From the NCBI GenBank assembly GCA_045599005.1, contig JAZRVF010000018.1, forward strand, positions 1-64,000: 64,000 bases of DNA, given 5' to 3'. The notes below the pieces were generated by a model that did no database searches, was not told the DNA's origin, and saw only the letters and a program-made list of their open reading frames with translations. Source of the DNA: Treponema_I sp045599005 (lineage in GTDB: Bacteria; Spirochaetota; Spirochaetia; Treponematales; Treponemataceae). Made by a program: the position numbers and the translations under genes. Below are positions 28,628-37,191 of the stretch, one piece after another. How positions within the stretch are numbered: position 1 is the first letter of the stretch; every line of letters begins with the position of its first letter.

Positions 28628-30916
28628 TCAGAAACGGATCGTACCGAAATCCAGTGACACAAAGGGCCGCACTCCTTCTTTCATTGTGCCGGCCCCGATT
28701 CTTATGACCGCACTGAAAGCATCAGTCACACGCAGAACTGTATCAAAAGAAGAGCGCCATTCAAGATCCGCAAGTGTCAGCACACTGTAGTCATTCCACA
28801 CATTTCCTACTGCCCCTGATACAGAAAACAGCATCTGGCCACCCAGAACCGTAATCTGATTCCAGGGCATGAACTGCAGGGAAGCGCCTATCACAAATTT
28901 GTGCAGACCGAATGAACCTGGACCGGAAATCTGGGGAAACAGCCTTCTGTCACTGCCTGTGGAAAAACCGTACACACTCATGAGCTGCGGCGTTTTCAGC
29001 AGCTGCTGTGAAATATTCATTCCCGCATAACCACAAAGCAAAAGACTCCACCTGTTCCCGAAAGGAATCGCTCCGTAGGCATCAATCTCAACTTTCTCAA
29101 AGATCCCGCCTGTCGAACCTCCGTCTCTCAAACCAAAAGGAATCACACCTGTTCCCGAAAGATTCACATAGGCACCTTTTGTAGGAAAATTAGGTGTATT
29201 CAAGGAAGAGAAAGTATAATCAAGGAAAAAATCTCCTGTAAACAGTTTTCCCCCTGCCAGTTTATACGCAGACTGGGCAGTATCAAAAAAATGAATTCCT
29301 GCACCAGTGAACAGGGTATGCTGTGGAGAAAAAGGAAAGGCAAATTCCAGAGAGGCAGCTTTTTCCTTGACCTCATATGCCTCCAGATTATGATGGACCC
29401 AGCCCGATGTCACCCGGTTCTCAGCGATCTCATAATCCACGCAGAGACGGGCAAAAGACCGCCGGAATATGGGCTGCAGAAACATCAGGTGAAACTCCGT
29501 TCCGTCAAGAAAAGCCGTGCTGGCAGAAAGGATCGAACCATGTCCTGTCAGATTCCTGTACTGGAACTCTGAGGTAAGCAGCAGATGACGACTGGAATCC
29601 ATCGCCATTGTGCCTTCATATTCCATACCCAGAAGAATCACTTCCTTCTCTGTCTTTTTCGGTGTGCATAAAACACAGAGCTTATGCCTGCCCGGATCAT
29701 CCTCCAAAGGATAAAAACGTGTTATTACACGGGAATAGTTTCCGCCTTCATAAATATGATCGATAAAGGACTGGTAGCGGATTTTTGTAAGAGGTTTCCC
29801 TTCCAGAGAAGCAAACAGTCTTCGGATAAAAGCCTCGTCTGAAGGAATCGCGCCGGAAATCTCCAGTTCTGCCGGGATTATTTCTCTTCTGCAATCCATG
29901 GCCTCCAGTTTTTCCCCTGGTGTCAGGCCTTTATAATCCGGAAAATACCTGTCTTTTAGTTCCTTAAGTGCCTCCGCATATTGGGCCGTATTCTGCCTGG
30001 ACAGCTCATATATTTCCTGGCACCTGTCATACTGGATCACGTTGTAGCGGGTAACTTCCGGCATGACTATCAGATCGGCCTGACCATACTCCTCTTCTTT
30101 CCTTACAGCCTGTTCCATGAAAATAATCTGTGCAAAAGCCAGAAGCGGATTGTCTTCAAATTCACTCTGATCAGTAAAGAGATAATCCTGAAGATCCACA
30201 CCGATCACAATGTCGTATCCCAGATCGTAAGCAGTCTGCAGAGGGAAATTGCTCCGTGCCAGACCGTCGATGTAATGTGTGCCGTCAATCTCAAAAGCCT
30301 GGAAAACTGTGGGAATACTCATGCTCGCCCTGACAGCTTCTGCCAGATCACCTGAGTCAAAAACATTCAGTTTTCCTGTAAGGAGTTCTGTTGCCACGGC
30401 CCTGAATGGAATGGGCAGCCGGTCAAAATCCAGATCTGACGGATAATCAAGCAGAAAACCCTTGAAAAGTTCATAAATTTTCTGACCTGTAAGGAATCCG
30501 CTTCCCATCTGGAGGGCAAAATTGTCCCCGAACTTTACAGAAACCGGCTTTCCGGTACTTCCGTGACTGCCAAGAGAATGTTCAAACGGAGTATAGGTAG
30601 TGTCGTTGAAGATTTCCTGCCATGAGATGCTGCACCAGTTGGAATAAATCTCTTCAGGCGTATATCCGGCCGCATACAGAGCCCCGATGATCGATCCTGC
30701 ACTGTTTCCGATTATCATGTCCACAGGAATTCCGATCTCCTCAATCATCTCCAGAAATGGAATGTGAGCCACGCCTAAAGCACCGCCACCGGAAAGAACC
30801 AATGCCACAGAAGGTCTTTCTTTTTCCTCCGGTTTTTTTTCCTGGGAATACAATGCCCCGCAAAGCAGGACTAAAGCCAAAACAGAAGAGAGGATTTTTT
30901 TGAGTGTTTCTGTCAT
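28628..30916 (-). CDS. Patatin-like phospholipase with C-terminal outer-membrane barrel
   Basis: 762 residues. A signal peptide (VLALVLLCGALYS) comes first. The patatin lipase domain follows at about residues 35-310, with oxyanion loop SGGGALG, nucleophile serine in GNSAG and the Asp of the catalytic dyad in YIDGLARSNFP. A POTRA-like region follows (about 345-420: LEISGAIPSDEAFIRRLF), and then a beta-barrel ending in FVSLDFGTIRF with a terminal Phe. This is the PlpD-type (type Vd) layout, in which the lipase is moved to the cell surface by its own barrel. It is the third gene of a probable operon with mgtC (11 bases upstream). The binding site AGGAAAAAA precedes the ATG. Confidence 0.88.
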   Translation of the reverse strand: MTETLKKILSSVLALVLLCGALYSQEKKPEEKERPSVALVLSGGGALGVAHIPFLEMIEEIGIPVDMIIGNSAGSIIGALYAAGYTPEEIYSNWCSISWQEIFNDTTYTPFEHSLGSHGSTGKPVSVKFGDNFALQMGSGFLTGQKIYELFKGFLLDYPSDLDFDRLPIPFRAVATELLTGKLNVFDSGDLAEAVRASMSIPTVFQAFEIDGTHYIDGLARSNFPLQTAYDLGYDIVIGVDLQDYLFTDQSEFEDNPLLAFAQIIFMEQAVRKEEEYGQADLIVMPEVTRYNVIQYDRCQEIYELSRQNTAQYAEALKELKDRYFPDYKGLTPGEKLEAMDCRREIIPAELEISGAIPSDEAFIRRLFASLEGKPLTKIRYQSFIDHIYEGGNYSRVITRFYPLEDDPGRHKLCVLCTPKKTEKEVILLGMEYEGTMAMDSSRHLLLTSEFQYRNLTGHGSILSASTAFLDGTEFHLMFLQPIFRRSFARLCVDYEIAENRVTSGWVHHNLEAYEVKEKAASLEFAFPFSPQHTLFTGAGIHFFDTAQSAYKLAGGKLFTGDFFLDYTFSSLNTPNFPTKGAYVNLSGTGVIPFGLRDGGSTGGIFEKVEIDAYGAIPFGNRWSLLLCGYAGMNISQQLLKTPQLMSVYGFSTGSDRRLFPQISGPGSFGLHKFVIGASLQFMPWNQITVLGGQMLFSVSGAVGNVWNDYSVLTLADLEWRSSFDTVLRVTDAFSAVIRIGAGTMKEGVRPFVSLDFGTIRF

Positions 30917-30927
30917 TTTTTTCCTGA

Positions 30928-31620
30928 TCAGTCAGAAAGGCGGAATTCCGCCAGGTTTGCAATCTGTTTGAGAGCGTCAGTCAGCTCAAAGATATCCACA
31001 TCCTGAGGCGCCTTGACGATAAAAGTTATGTCTATCCGTTTCTCACCCATGACACGCTTCACGTCTGTGCTTGAAACTGAAAGCCCTTTCTCTGCCAGTG
31101 TATTTTTAAGAAGTGTGAAATCTATGCGCTTGTTGTCAAAAACCAGATGAAGCTGCTTTGTCCGCTCAGACTTGAAGACTTTGTCCTCAAACTTCTCCAC
31201 AAAAATCAGGGAAAGTTCCAGAAGAACCAGAACAACCGCCGCGGGAACGATGAAACCTGCGCCCAAAGCCAGACCTATCGCCGCTGTTGCCCAGATGATC
31301 GCTGAGGAAGTGAGTCCCTTTATGTTGAGTCCCTGGTGAAAAATCGCACCGGCACCCAGAAATCCGATACCGGACACGACCTGCGCTGCGATACGGGCAG
31401 GATCTGAAGTGCCGGAAATGGAAAGATTACGGGCAGTGTAAACAGAAAGCATCATGAGCAGGTCCGCAGACACACAGATCAGAATCAGGGTACGCATTCC
31501 CACAAACTGCTGCCTCATGCGCCGCTCAAACCCCAGAACTGCTCCGGCAATAAAACCGGCCAGGATTCGGAAACATACGTTTTGCAATGAAAGTTCGGTA
31601 GAAAATAACAGGTCGTACAT
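30928..31620 (-). CDS. MgtC/SapB family inner-membrane protein
   Basis: 230 residues. The first 140 or so residues hold about five membrane segments with the family core (LAGFIAGAVLGFERR, GMRTLILICVSA, QVVSGIGFLGAGAIF, GLTSSAIIWATAAIGLALG). The last 85 or so residues form a cytosolic ACT-like domain. MgtC proteins help cope with low Mg and low phosphate and can inhibit F1Fo ATPase; which applies here is unknown. Ribosome binding site AAGGAT precedes the ATG. It lies between the SDR-like gene (33 bases upstream) and the patatin gene. Confidence 0.88.
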   Translation of the reverse strand: MYDLLFSTELSLQNVCFRILAGFIAGAVLGFERRMRQQFVGMRTLILICVSADLLMMLSVYTARNLSISGTSDPARIAAQVVSGIGFLGAGAIFHQGLNIKGLTSSAIIWATAAIGLALGAGFIVPAAVVLVLLELSLIFVEKFEDKVFKSERTKQLHLVFDNKRIDFTLLKNTLAEKGLSVSSTDVKRVMGEKRIDITFIVKAPQDVDIFELTDALKQIANLAEFRLSD

Positions 31621-31653
31621 ATCTTATCCTTGTTTCACAGAAAGTTTGGAAAA

Positions 31654-32322
31654 TCAGCGTGCCAGAAAAGGCAGCAGTACAGCAGGCTTTGCACCCGGTT
31701 TTAGCCAGTGTGCGGCATGTTTCGGAGAAGACTGTACTTTCCGGGCCTGGGGAAGCTGCAGATAGTTGAACAGCCATGAAGCGTTTTCAGGAGAAGCCTC
31801 TGTCTCACTTTTTACAAGTGTCACACCAAGGTTTTTTCCGGCATACTGGGCGGCGATTTTTTCCGCAAAAGCGCAGAAAGCAGCCTGAGCAGCCGTGACA
31901 AGAACTGAATTTTCTGCCTGGGCCGGTTCATAGACATAGAAAACCAGCTGCCCTTCATCCGCCTGTGAAAGACGGGGCAGAAGTTCGTTTGTCAGATACA
32001 GATAGCCCAGAAGCATCTCATCAATACCGCGTGAAACTGATTCCAGAGTGTAATTTGAGAAATAGGAGTTATAGACTGTGGTATCAAAGAAAAGCACCGC
32101 CTGACCGATTCTGTCAAAGGCATTCTCTGCCTGAAGAAGCAGAGCCCTGGAAGAGATCGGGGAAGCTCTGTTCCATGAGATTCCCCTGTTTTCCTGGGAA
32201 GCAGGATTTGCCGTGTCTGTGGTTGTTGCTGAAAAGACTTTGTTGCCTGCAGCCTGGGCTGCATCAAGAAAAATATTGTTTGAAGAAGCCGGACATCCGG
32301 CAAGTAATACTGTCTGGGTCAT
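31654..32322 (-). CDS. Short SDR-fold-like protein of unknown function
   Basis: 222 residues. The N-terminus (TVLLAGCPASSNNIFLDAAQAAGNKVFSATT) has the length and strand-helix pattern of a short-chain dehydrogenase Rossmann fold. The glycine-rich NAD motif is absent (CPASSN in place of TGxxxGxG), and no YxxxK catalytic pair is clear. The middle and end (VLFFDTTVYNSYFSN, LVFYVYEP, AFCAFAEKIAAQYAGKNLGVTLV) also resemble SDR strands and helices. It may be a non-enzymatic SDR relative; function unknown. It begins the mgtC-patatin operon and has a leaderless promoter. Confidence 0.65.
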   Translation of the reverse strand: MTQTVLLAGCPASSNNIFLDAAQAAGNKVFSATTTDTANPASQENRGISWNRASPISSRALLLQAENAFDRIGQAVLFFDTTVYNSYFSNYTLESVSRGIDEMLLGYLYLTNELLPRLSQADEGQLVFYVYEPAQAENSVLVTAAQAAFCAFAEKIAAQYAGKNLGVTLVKSETEASPENASWLFNYLQLPQARKVQSSPKHAAHWLKPGAKPAVLLPFLAR

Positions 32323-32328
32323 GAAAAC

Positions 32329-32357
32329 AGTATAGCAACATGACGCCTAATTCTCAA
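32329..32357 (-). promoter_or_regulatory. Leaderless promoter of the SDR-like-mgtC-patatin operon
   Basis: On the minus strand: TTGAGA (32357-32352), a 17-base spacer, TATACT (32334-32329), then six bases to the ATG at 32322. No ribosome binding site. Confidence 0.65.
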
Positions 32358-32406
32358 GGTTATTCTGTGACCGCTGTGCGCAGTGATTCTTTACTTAACC
32401 GGTTTA

Positions 32407-32436
32407 TTGAAAGATTTGTCAGACTTCGTCTATAAT
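32407..32436 (+). promoter_or_regulatory. Leaderless promoter of the lacI-family gene
   Basis: TTGAAA (32407-32412), an 18-base spacer, a perfect TATAAT (32431-32436), then six bases to the ATG at 32443. A TGCGCA-centred palindrome lies further upstream near 32373 and could be an autoregulatory operator (low confidence). Confidence 0.65.
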
Positions 32437-32442
32437 GGGCCT

Positions 32443-33471
32443 ATGAAAGTCACGATTAAAGATCTGGCGGAAAAGGCCGGTGTTTCAAAAACAGCTGTTT
32501 CTTTTGCCTTCAACAATCCAAAGCGCATTTCCGAGGACACATACAACAGGATCATGCAGATTGCGCGGGAAATCGGATACTCACCTGATCCGGTGGCACG
32601 CATTCTTGCAACTCACCGCACCCAGACAATCGGAATACTTTTTCCCCAGCCTGTGACTGAAATCCTCAGAAATCCCCACATCGCAGAACTTGTACGCGGG
32701 GTCGGTGCCCTCTGTGATGAGAAAGGATATTCTCTGACACTTCTTTCACCTTTGAAAGGCGTCATTGAACACACTGTTCAGAATGCTGCCGTTGATGGGA
32801 TGATCATTCTGGGTGTGGACAGATATTCCACTGTCCATGAAGTCTTCAAGCAGCGTTCCATGCCCTACGTTGCCATTGATGCGGACATGAATGCCGAATA
32901 CAGCAATGTGGGAATCGATGACGCAGGGCTTTCCGAAAAACTGATGGATGTACTTCTGGATAATAATCACCGCCGCATCTGTTTCTGCTCACTCCAGCCA
33001 GTTGCGGAGGATCTTGCAGAAACTGTCCATTCCATCACTGCTGATGCCCGCACCCTGGGAATCCGGAAATCCGTTGAGAAACACAATCTCTCAGAAGAGG
33101 AAATCAAACAGTTCATCTACATCGATTCAGAAACATCTTTTGAACTTTCCTTCCAGACTGCAAAAGAAGTGCTTTCCCAAAGCCGGCGGCCAACTGCTGT
33201 CTTCTGCAATGCGGACATCCAGGCTTTCGCTTTCTACAGTGCCGCACAGGAACTTGGTCTTTCCATTCCGGAAGATCTTTCCGTAGTTTCTTTTGATGAC
33301 CTTACTATTTCCCGGGTTCTGCAGCCAGGACTCACGGCCGTCCATCAGAATGCATACGAAAAAGGACTCTGTGCCGCAACACTTCTCATGGAACAGTTTG
33401 AAGGCCGTGCTCCAAGATCAACATTGGTTCCCGCCACTGTTGAAGAACGCGGTTCCGTCGCCCGGATCTGA
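32443..33471 (+). CDS. LacI-family transcriptional regulator
   Basis: 342 residues with start at MKVTIKDLAEKAGVSKTAVS. An in-frame upstream extension would run through the promoter and is rejected. The N-terminal LacI helix-turn-helix and hinge are clear (residues 2-25 and FNNPKRISEDTYNRIMQIAREIGYSP). The periplasmic-binding-protein-like sensor domain follows (TIGILFPQP...VDGMIILGVD...DLSVVSFDD). It probably controls the GH42 beta-galactosidase and transporter genes 490 bases downstream, because LacI-type regulators usually sit next to their sugar genes; this is inference. It is convergent with the ASCH gene, with five bases between the stops. Confidence 0.88.
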   Translation: MKVTIKDLAEKAGVSKTAVSFAFNNPKRISEDTYNRIMQIAREIGYSPDPVARILATHRTQTIGILFPQPVTEILRNPHIAELVRGVGALCDEKGYSLTLLSPLKGVIEHTVQNAAVDGMIILGVDRYSTVHEVFKQRSMPYVAIDADMNAEYSNVGIDDAGLSEKLMDVLLDNNHRRICFCSLQPVAEDLAETVHSITADARTLGIRKSVEKHNLSEEEIKQFIYIDSETSFELSFQTAKEVLSQSRRPTAVFCNADIQAFAFYSAAQELGLSIPEDLSVVSFDDLTISRVLQPGLTAVHQNAYEKGLCAATLLMEQFEGRAPRSTLVPATVEERGSVARI

Positions 33472-33476
33472 CTTTC

Positions 33477-33938
33477 TCAGGAATTCTTCCGGTGGATCAG
33501 TTCAAATTCCTCGAAAACCACCGGCATTTCAGAGGTGAATTCATAACCCATCAGATCTGCGTCTTCCTCGAATGCCTCATCATGATGGAAACGCCATTCT
33601 TCCATTGATGAATCTTCGCCCTCTTTCTGTGCCATATCCCAGGTCACCGCACTGTAAGGCAGAACCGTCACTTTTTTTGTCCGGATTATTCCCATGGGTT
33701 TTTCGGCCCAGTCAACAAGAACATAAGTATTGCCTTCTTTTGGAAGCGGTTCATTGTCCAGCACATAAGATTCCATTGCTGCACATGTGGCTGTCTTTTT
33801 CCCTGAAAGCACAAGAAGACTCAGTTCCAGAGAAAGCTGGGCATTCCACCCGAATGAAATTTCGCCGCAGTAAGCTGATTTCGCCTCGCTGCTGTTTTTC
33901 CTGATAAAATCGGTCCAGTATTGTTCTGCTTCTGTCAT
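33477..33938 (-). CDS. ASCH-domain protein
   Basis: 153 residues. It shows the ASCH (PUA-like) pattern: FGWNAQLSLELSLLVLSGKKTATCAAM, then VLVDWAEKPMGIIRTKKV, and EEDSSMEEWRFHHDEAF near the end. ASCH proteins are small RNA- or nucleotide-binding folds, and some hydrolyse N4-acetylcytidine. The function here is unknown. The gene sits between a LacI regulator and GH42 beta-galactosidase on the opposite strand. Its start is only 18 bases from the divergent GH42 start, and it has a predicted leaderless promoter. Confidence 0.8.
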   Translation of the reverse strand: MTEAEQYWTDFIRKNSSEAKSAYCGEISFGWNAQLSLELSLLVLSGKKTATCAAMESYVLDNEPLPKEGNTYVLVDWAEKPMGIIRTKKVTVLPYSAVTWDMAQKEGEDSSMEEWRFHHDEAFEEDADLMGYEFTSEMPVVFEEFELIHRKNS

Positions 33939-33973
33939 ATTTATATTATATCACTTATGAGCGCTATTTTGAA
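33921..33973. promoter_or_regulatory. Overlapping divergent promoters for ASCH and GH42 genes
   Basis: Rightward: TTGTTC (33921-33926), 17 bases, TATTAT (33944-33949), then 7 bases to the ATG at 33957. Leftward: TATAAT on the minus strand (33950-33945), six bases to the ATG at 33938, and a weak -35 TTCAAA (33973-33968). The two -10 boxes overlap, and each -35 lies inside the other gene. AGCGCT at 33960-33965 is a possible LacI-type operator centre. Confidence 0.55.
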
Positions 33974-36041
33974 CGGTAACTCAATTGATCTGGGCGTATG
34001 CTATTACCCGGAGCATTGGGACGAAAAACTTTGGGAAAAGGATCTGGACAGAATGCTTTCTGCCGGATTAAAAACCATCCGTATCGCTGAATTTGCCTGG
34101 AATCTGATCGAGCCCCAGGAGAATGTCTTTGATTATTCCTTTTTTGACCGGTTTCTGAATCTTGCCCTGTCCAAAGGAATTCAGGTTATTTTCTGTACAC
34201 CTACAGCCACACCACCCGCCTGGCTTACGGAAAAATATCCTGAAGTCCTGAATGCGGACATTGACGGCAACCTGATCCATCACGGAGCACGGCGTCATTA
34301 TAATTACAATTCGCCTGTCTACAGGGACTTTGCTGCCAGAATCACTGAGAAAGGTGCGTCTCATTACGCGGCTCATCCCGCCATAATCGGGTGGCAGCTG
34401 GATAATGAATTCAACTGCGAGGCCAATGAATTTTACTCCGAAAGTGATGACAGAGCTTTCAGAATCTTTATCCAGAAAAAATACGGTTCTCTTGAGGCAT
34501 TGAACAGAGCCTGGGGGACTGTTTTCTGGAACCAGACTTATTCTGACTGGAATCAGGTTCATCTTCCCAGACGGACAAACAGTCTTTCACCCAATCCTCA
34601 TCTTCATCTGGATTATATCCGTTTCATCTCTGAAAGCGTCAATTCCTTTGCTGATGCCCAGGCCAGAATCATAAGAAAGTATGCAAAACCCGGTGATTTC
34701 ATAACAACCAACGGTATTTTCGGCAATATCGATTATGTCCGGCTTACCCGGAATTCACTGGATTTCATGACTTACGACAGTTATCCCAACTTTGCCTACT
34801 GCATCAACGGATTCAAGAACTCTGATTTCTCAAAAGACAGGGAATGGAGCAGGAATCTTACAGAAACCCGGGCTTTTTCCCGGCGTTTCGGAATCATGGA
34901 ACAGCAGTCAGGTGCAAACGGATGGACAACCTCAATGGAAGCGCCCAGTCCAAGACCGGGACAGATCAGACTCTGGGCTTTTCAGAGTATTGCCCACGGA
35001 GCTGATTATGTCAGTTTCTTCAGATGGCGCACTGCCACTTTCGGTACGGAAATTTACTGGCACGGAATTCTTGATTATTCAGGACGCGACAACAGACGCC
35101 TTGCGGAGATCACCCAGCTTTCGACAGAACTGGCGGAACTTCAGAGTATTGCCGGAAGCCGGTTCCGGGCAAAAGTTGCCATTGTCAAAGATTATGACAA
35201 CATCTGGGATTCCCAGTTTGACGTCTGGAAAAAACGTATTGAAGCACAGAGCCAGTATTCCCTTTTCAAAATGTGTCAGCTGCTTCATGTGCCTTTTGAC
35301 TATGTCTATGCAGAATCGGACACTTTCAGGGAAAAACTTTCTGCTTACGACATTGTTTTTTATCCCCACCCTTCAATTCTTACGGAAGAACGCGTCGCAG
35401 TCCTGGAAAATTATGCTGCAGAGGGCGGAACTGTAGTTTTCGGATGCAGAACCGGTTTCAAGGACATCAACGGGAAATGCGTTGATTCACTGCTTCCCGG
35501 TCTGGCCGCAAAACTGAGCGGTGCAGACATTCCCGAAAACAGTCTTGTTCCACCGGACGAAGTTCCCCTGATGGTGGAATGGCCCGACAGTTCCGGAATT
35601 GATTCTGACACATCTTTTGAGGCCGCAGTCTTTGCAGATGAACTGGAAGCCACAGCGGAATCCGCGTCTGTTGTCGCCCGCTATTCAAACGGGTCTTTCG
35701 GACAGAGAGAATCAGGTGCGGTTGTCCACAATGCTTTCGGTAAAGGTCACTGCTACTATTTCGGCGGTGCTTTTTCCGACAGTGCGGCCGAAGTTTTCCT
35801 TAAACGGCTGGGTGCTGCGGAACCATACGGAGACCTGTTTTCACTTCCTCAGTGCTGCGAGATTACAGTACGTGAAGCTGAAGACGGAACCCGATATTTC
35901 TTTGTATTGAACTACAGCAGTTCGCCCGTTACGATACGAATCCTTCAGCCGATGTATATTTCTGGCGATCTGTCTGTTATGGGTGAATTCCTTCTTGGCG
36001 GGTATGGAGTTCAGGTTTTCAGACAGGAGAAAAAGAGTTGA
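33957..36041 (+). CDS. GH42 beta-galactosidase
   Basis: 694 residues, start at MSAILNGNS. It belongs to the GH42 beta-galactosidases, which cleave terminal beta-galactosides with retention. The N-terminal TIM barrel opens with LGVCYYPEHWDEKLWEKDL and IRIAEFAWNLIEP. The acid/base Glu is Glu151 in GWQLDNEF and the nucleophile is Glu315 in IMEQQSG. A trimerisation-type domain follows (YDIVFYPHPSIL, AAEGGTVVFGCRTG), and then a small C-terminal beta domain. No signal peptide is seen, so it is cytoplasmic and would need oligosaccharide import. The transporter gene begins 4 bases after its stop. Probably regulated by the nearby LacI-type protein. Confidence 0.92.
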   Translation: MSAILNGNSIDLGVCYYPEHWDEKLWEKDLDRMLSAGLKTIRIAEFAWNLIEPQENVFDYSFFDRFLNLALSKGIQVIFCTPTATPPAWLTEKYPEVLNADIDGNLIHHGARRHYNYNSPVYRDFAARITEKGASHYAAHPAIIGWQLDNEFNCEANEFYSESDDRAFRIFIQKKYGSLEALNRAWGTVFWNQTYSDWNQVHLPRRTNSLSPNPHLHLDYIRFISESVNSFADAQARIIRKYAKPGDFITTNGIFGNIDYVRLTRNSLDFMTYDSYPNFAYCINGFKNSDFSKDREWSRNLTETRAFSRRFGIMEQQSGANGWTTSMEAPSPRPGQIRLWAFQSIAHGADYVSFFRWRTATFGTEIYWHGILDYSGRDNRRLAEITQLSTELAELQSIAGSRFRAKVAIVKDYDNIWDSQFDVWKKRIEAQSQYSLFKMCQLLHVPFDYVYAESDTFREKLSAYDIVFYPHPSILTEERVAVLENYAAEGGTVVFGCRTGFKDINGKCVDSLLPGLAAKLSGADIPENSLVPPDEVPLMVEWPDSSGIDSDTSFEAAVFADELEATAESASVVARYSNGSFGQRESGAVVHNAFGKGHCYYFGGAFSDSAAEVFLKRLGAAEPYGDLFSLPQCCEITVREAEDGTRYFFVLNYSSSPVTIRILQPMYISGDLSVMGEFLLGGYGVQVFRQEKKS

Positions 36042-36045
36042 CAAG

Positions 36046-37191
36046 ATGAAAAATAAACTGATTGATTTTATCCGCAGCGAGATTGTCCTTTGTGTTGCAC
36101 TTCTGCTGGCTGTTGTCTCAAGCATTTTCACACTTCCAGGCAGAGAAATCCTTGGATATATTGATTTCAATACCCTTTTTCTTCTTTTTTCCCTTATGTG
36201 TGTGATGGCAGGTTTTAAAGAAATGGGGATTTTTGAGATCTGTTCCCGGTTTCTTCTGGACAGGGCAAAATCAACGGGCGGCATTCTCGCTGTTCTTGTT
36301 TTCCTTCCTTTCTTTTTCAGCATGATCATCACAAATGATGTCGCCCTGATCACATTTGTTCCGCTGGCACTCATCACATTGAGACTGAGCGGTCTGGAAA
36401 AACTGGCCGTCATCACAATTGTCCTGCAGACTCTGGCGGCAAACCTTGGAAGCATGCTTCTTCCCATGGGAAATCCGCAGAATCTTTATCTTTATAATCT
36501 TGCGGGCATTTCCCTGGGACATTTCATCCTGGTGATGCTTCCCTACACCTGTGCAAGTTTTCTCCTTCTTGCGCTCTGCATCACAGTGATCCACGGAAAA
36601 AACAGGAATGCCGCCATAACAGACATCTCCGGTCAGACAGATTCTGAAAAACCGGCAGAAACCGAAAAAAAAGGAATTCCAGCAGTGATCACAACGATTA
36701 TGTGTTTTGTCCTGAGCATGCTTTCCGTATTCAAAGTATTGCAGCCAACAGTTCTTTTCATAATCGTTGCTGTACTTTATCTGATTTTCAACCGGAGAAT
36801 TCTTCTGAAAGTGGATTATTCCCTTCTGGCAACTTTTGTGGGCTTTTTTGTCTTTGTGGGAAACATCAAGTCTGTTCCCCAGGTGAGTGCATTCCTCCAC
36901 GATATTCTTCTCAATCATGAAGTTCCGGTTGCTGTGGCGGCAAGTCAGGTCATCTCCAATGTTCCCGCCGCACTTCTCCTTTCCGGCTTCACCCAGAAAT
37001 ACGAACTGCTGATCGCAGGGACAAACCTGGGCGGCCTTGGAACCCTGATTGCCTCCATGGCCAGCCTGATTTCCTACAAACAGATTTCTGCAGCCTATCC
37101 TGAGCGGCGGGGAAAATACTTCGCAGTCTTTACAGTTTTCAACATTGCTTTTCTTGCAGTGCTGATGGTTCTCTGGGCATTAATCAGCTGA
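36046..37191 (+). CDS. ArsB/NhaD-type ion transporter (SLC13-like, IT superfamily)
   Basis: 381 residues with about 10-11 membrane segments. Start chosen at MKNKLIDF, five bases after the GH42 stop; AGGAG lies about 16 bases upstream. Two inverted-repeat halves each carry the family motif: ITNDVALITFVPLALI in the first and SQVISNVPAALLLSG in the second, plus MGNPQNLYLYN. The family moves anions or Na/H; the substrate cannot be told from sequence. The link with galactosidase may be only positional. It ends overlapping the convergent glpK stop by 12 bases. Confidence 0.82.
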   Translation: MKNKLIDFIRSEIVLCVALLLAVVSSIFTLPGREILGYIDFNTLFLLFSLMCVMAGFKEMGIFEICSRFLLDRAKSTGGILAVLVFLPFFFSMIITNDVALITFVPLALITLRLSGLEKLAVITIVLQTLAANLGSMLLPMGNPQNLYLYNLAGISLGHFILVMLPYTCASFLLLALCITVIHGKNRNAAITDISGQTDSEKPAETEKKGIPAVITTIMCFVLSMLSVFKVLQPTVLFIIVAVLYLIFNRRILLKVDYSLLATFVGFFVFVGNIKSVPQVSAFLHDILLNHEVPVAVAASQVISNVPAALLLSGFTQKYELLIAGTNLGGLGTLIASMASLISYKQISAAYPERRGKYFAVFTVFNIAFLAVLMVLWALIS

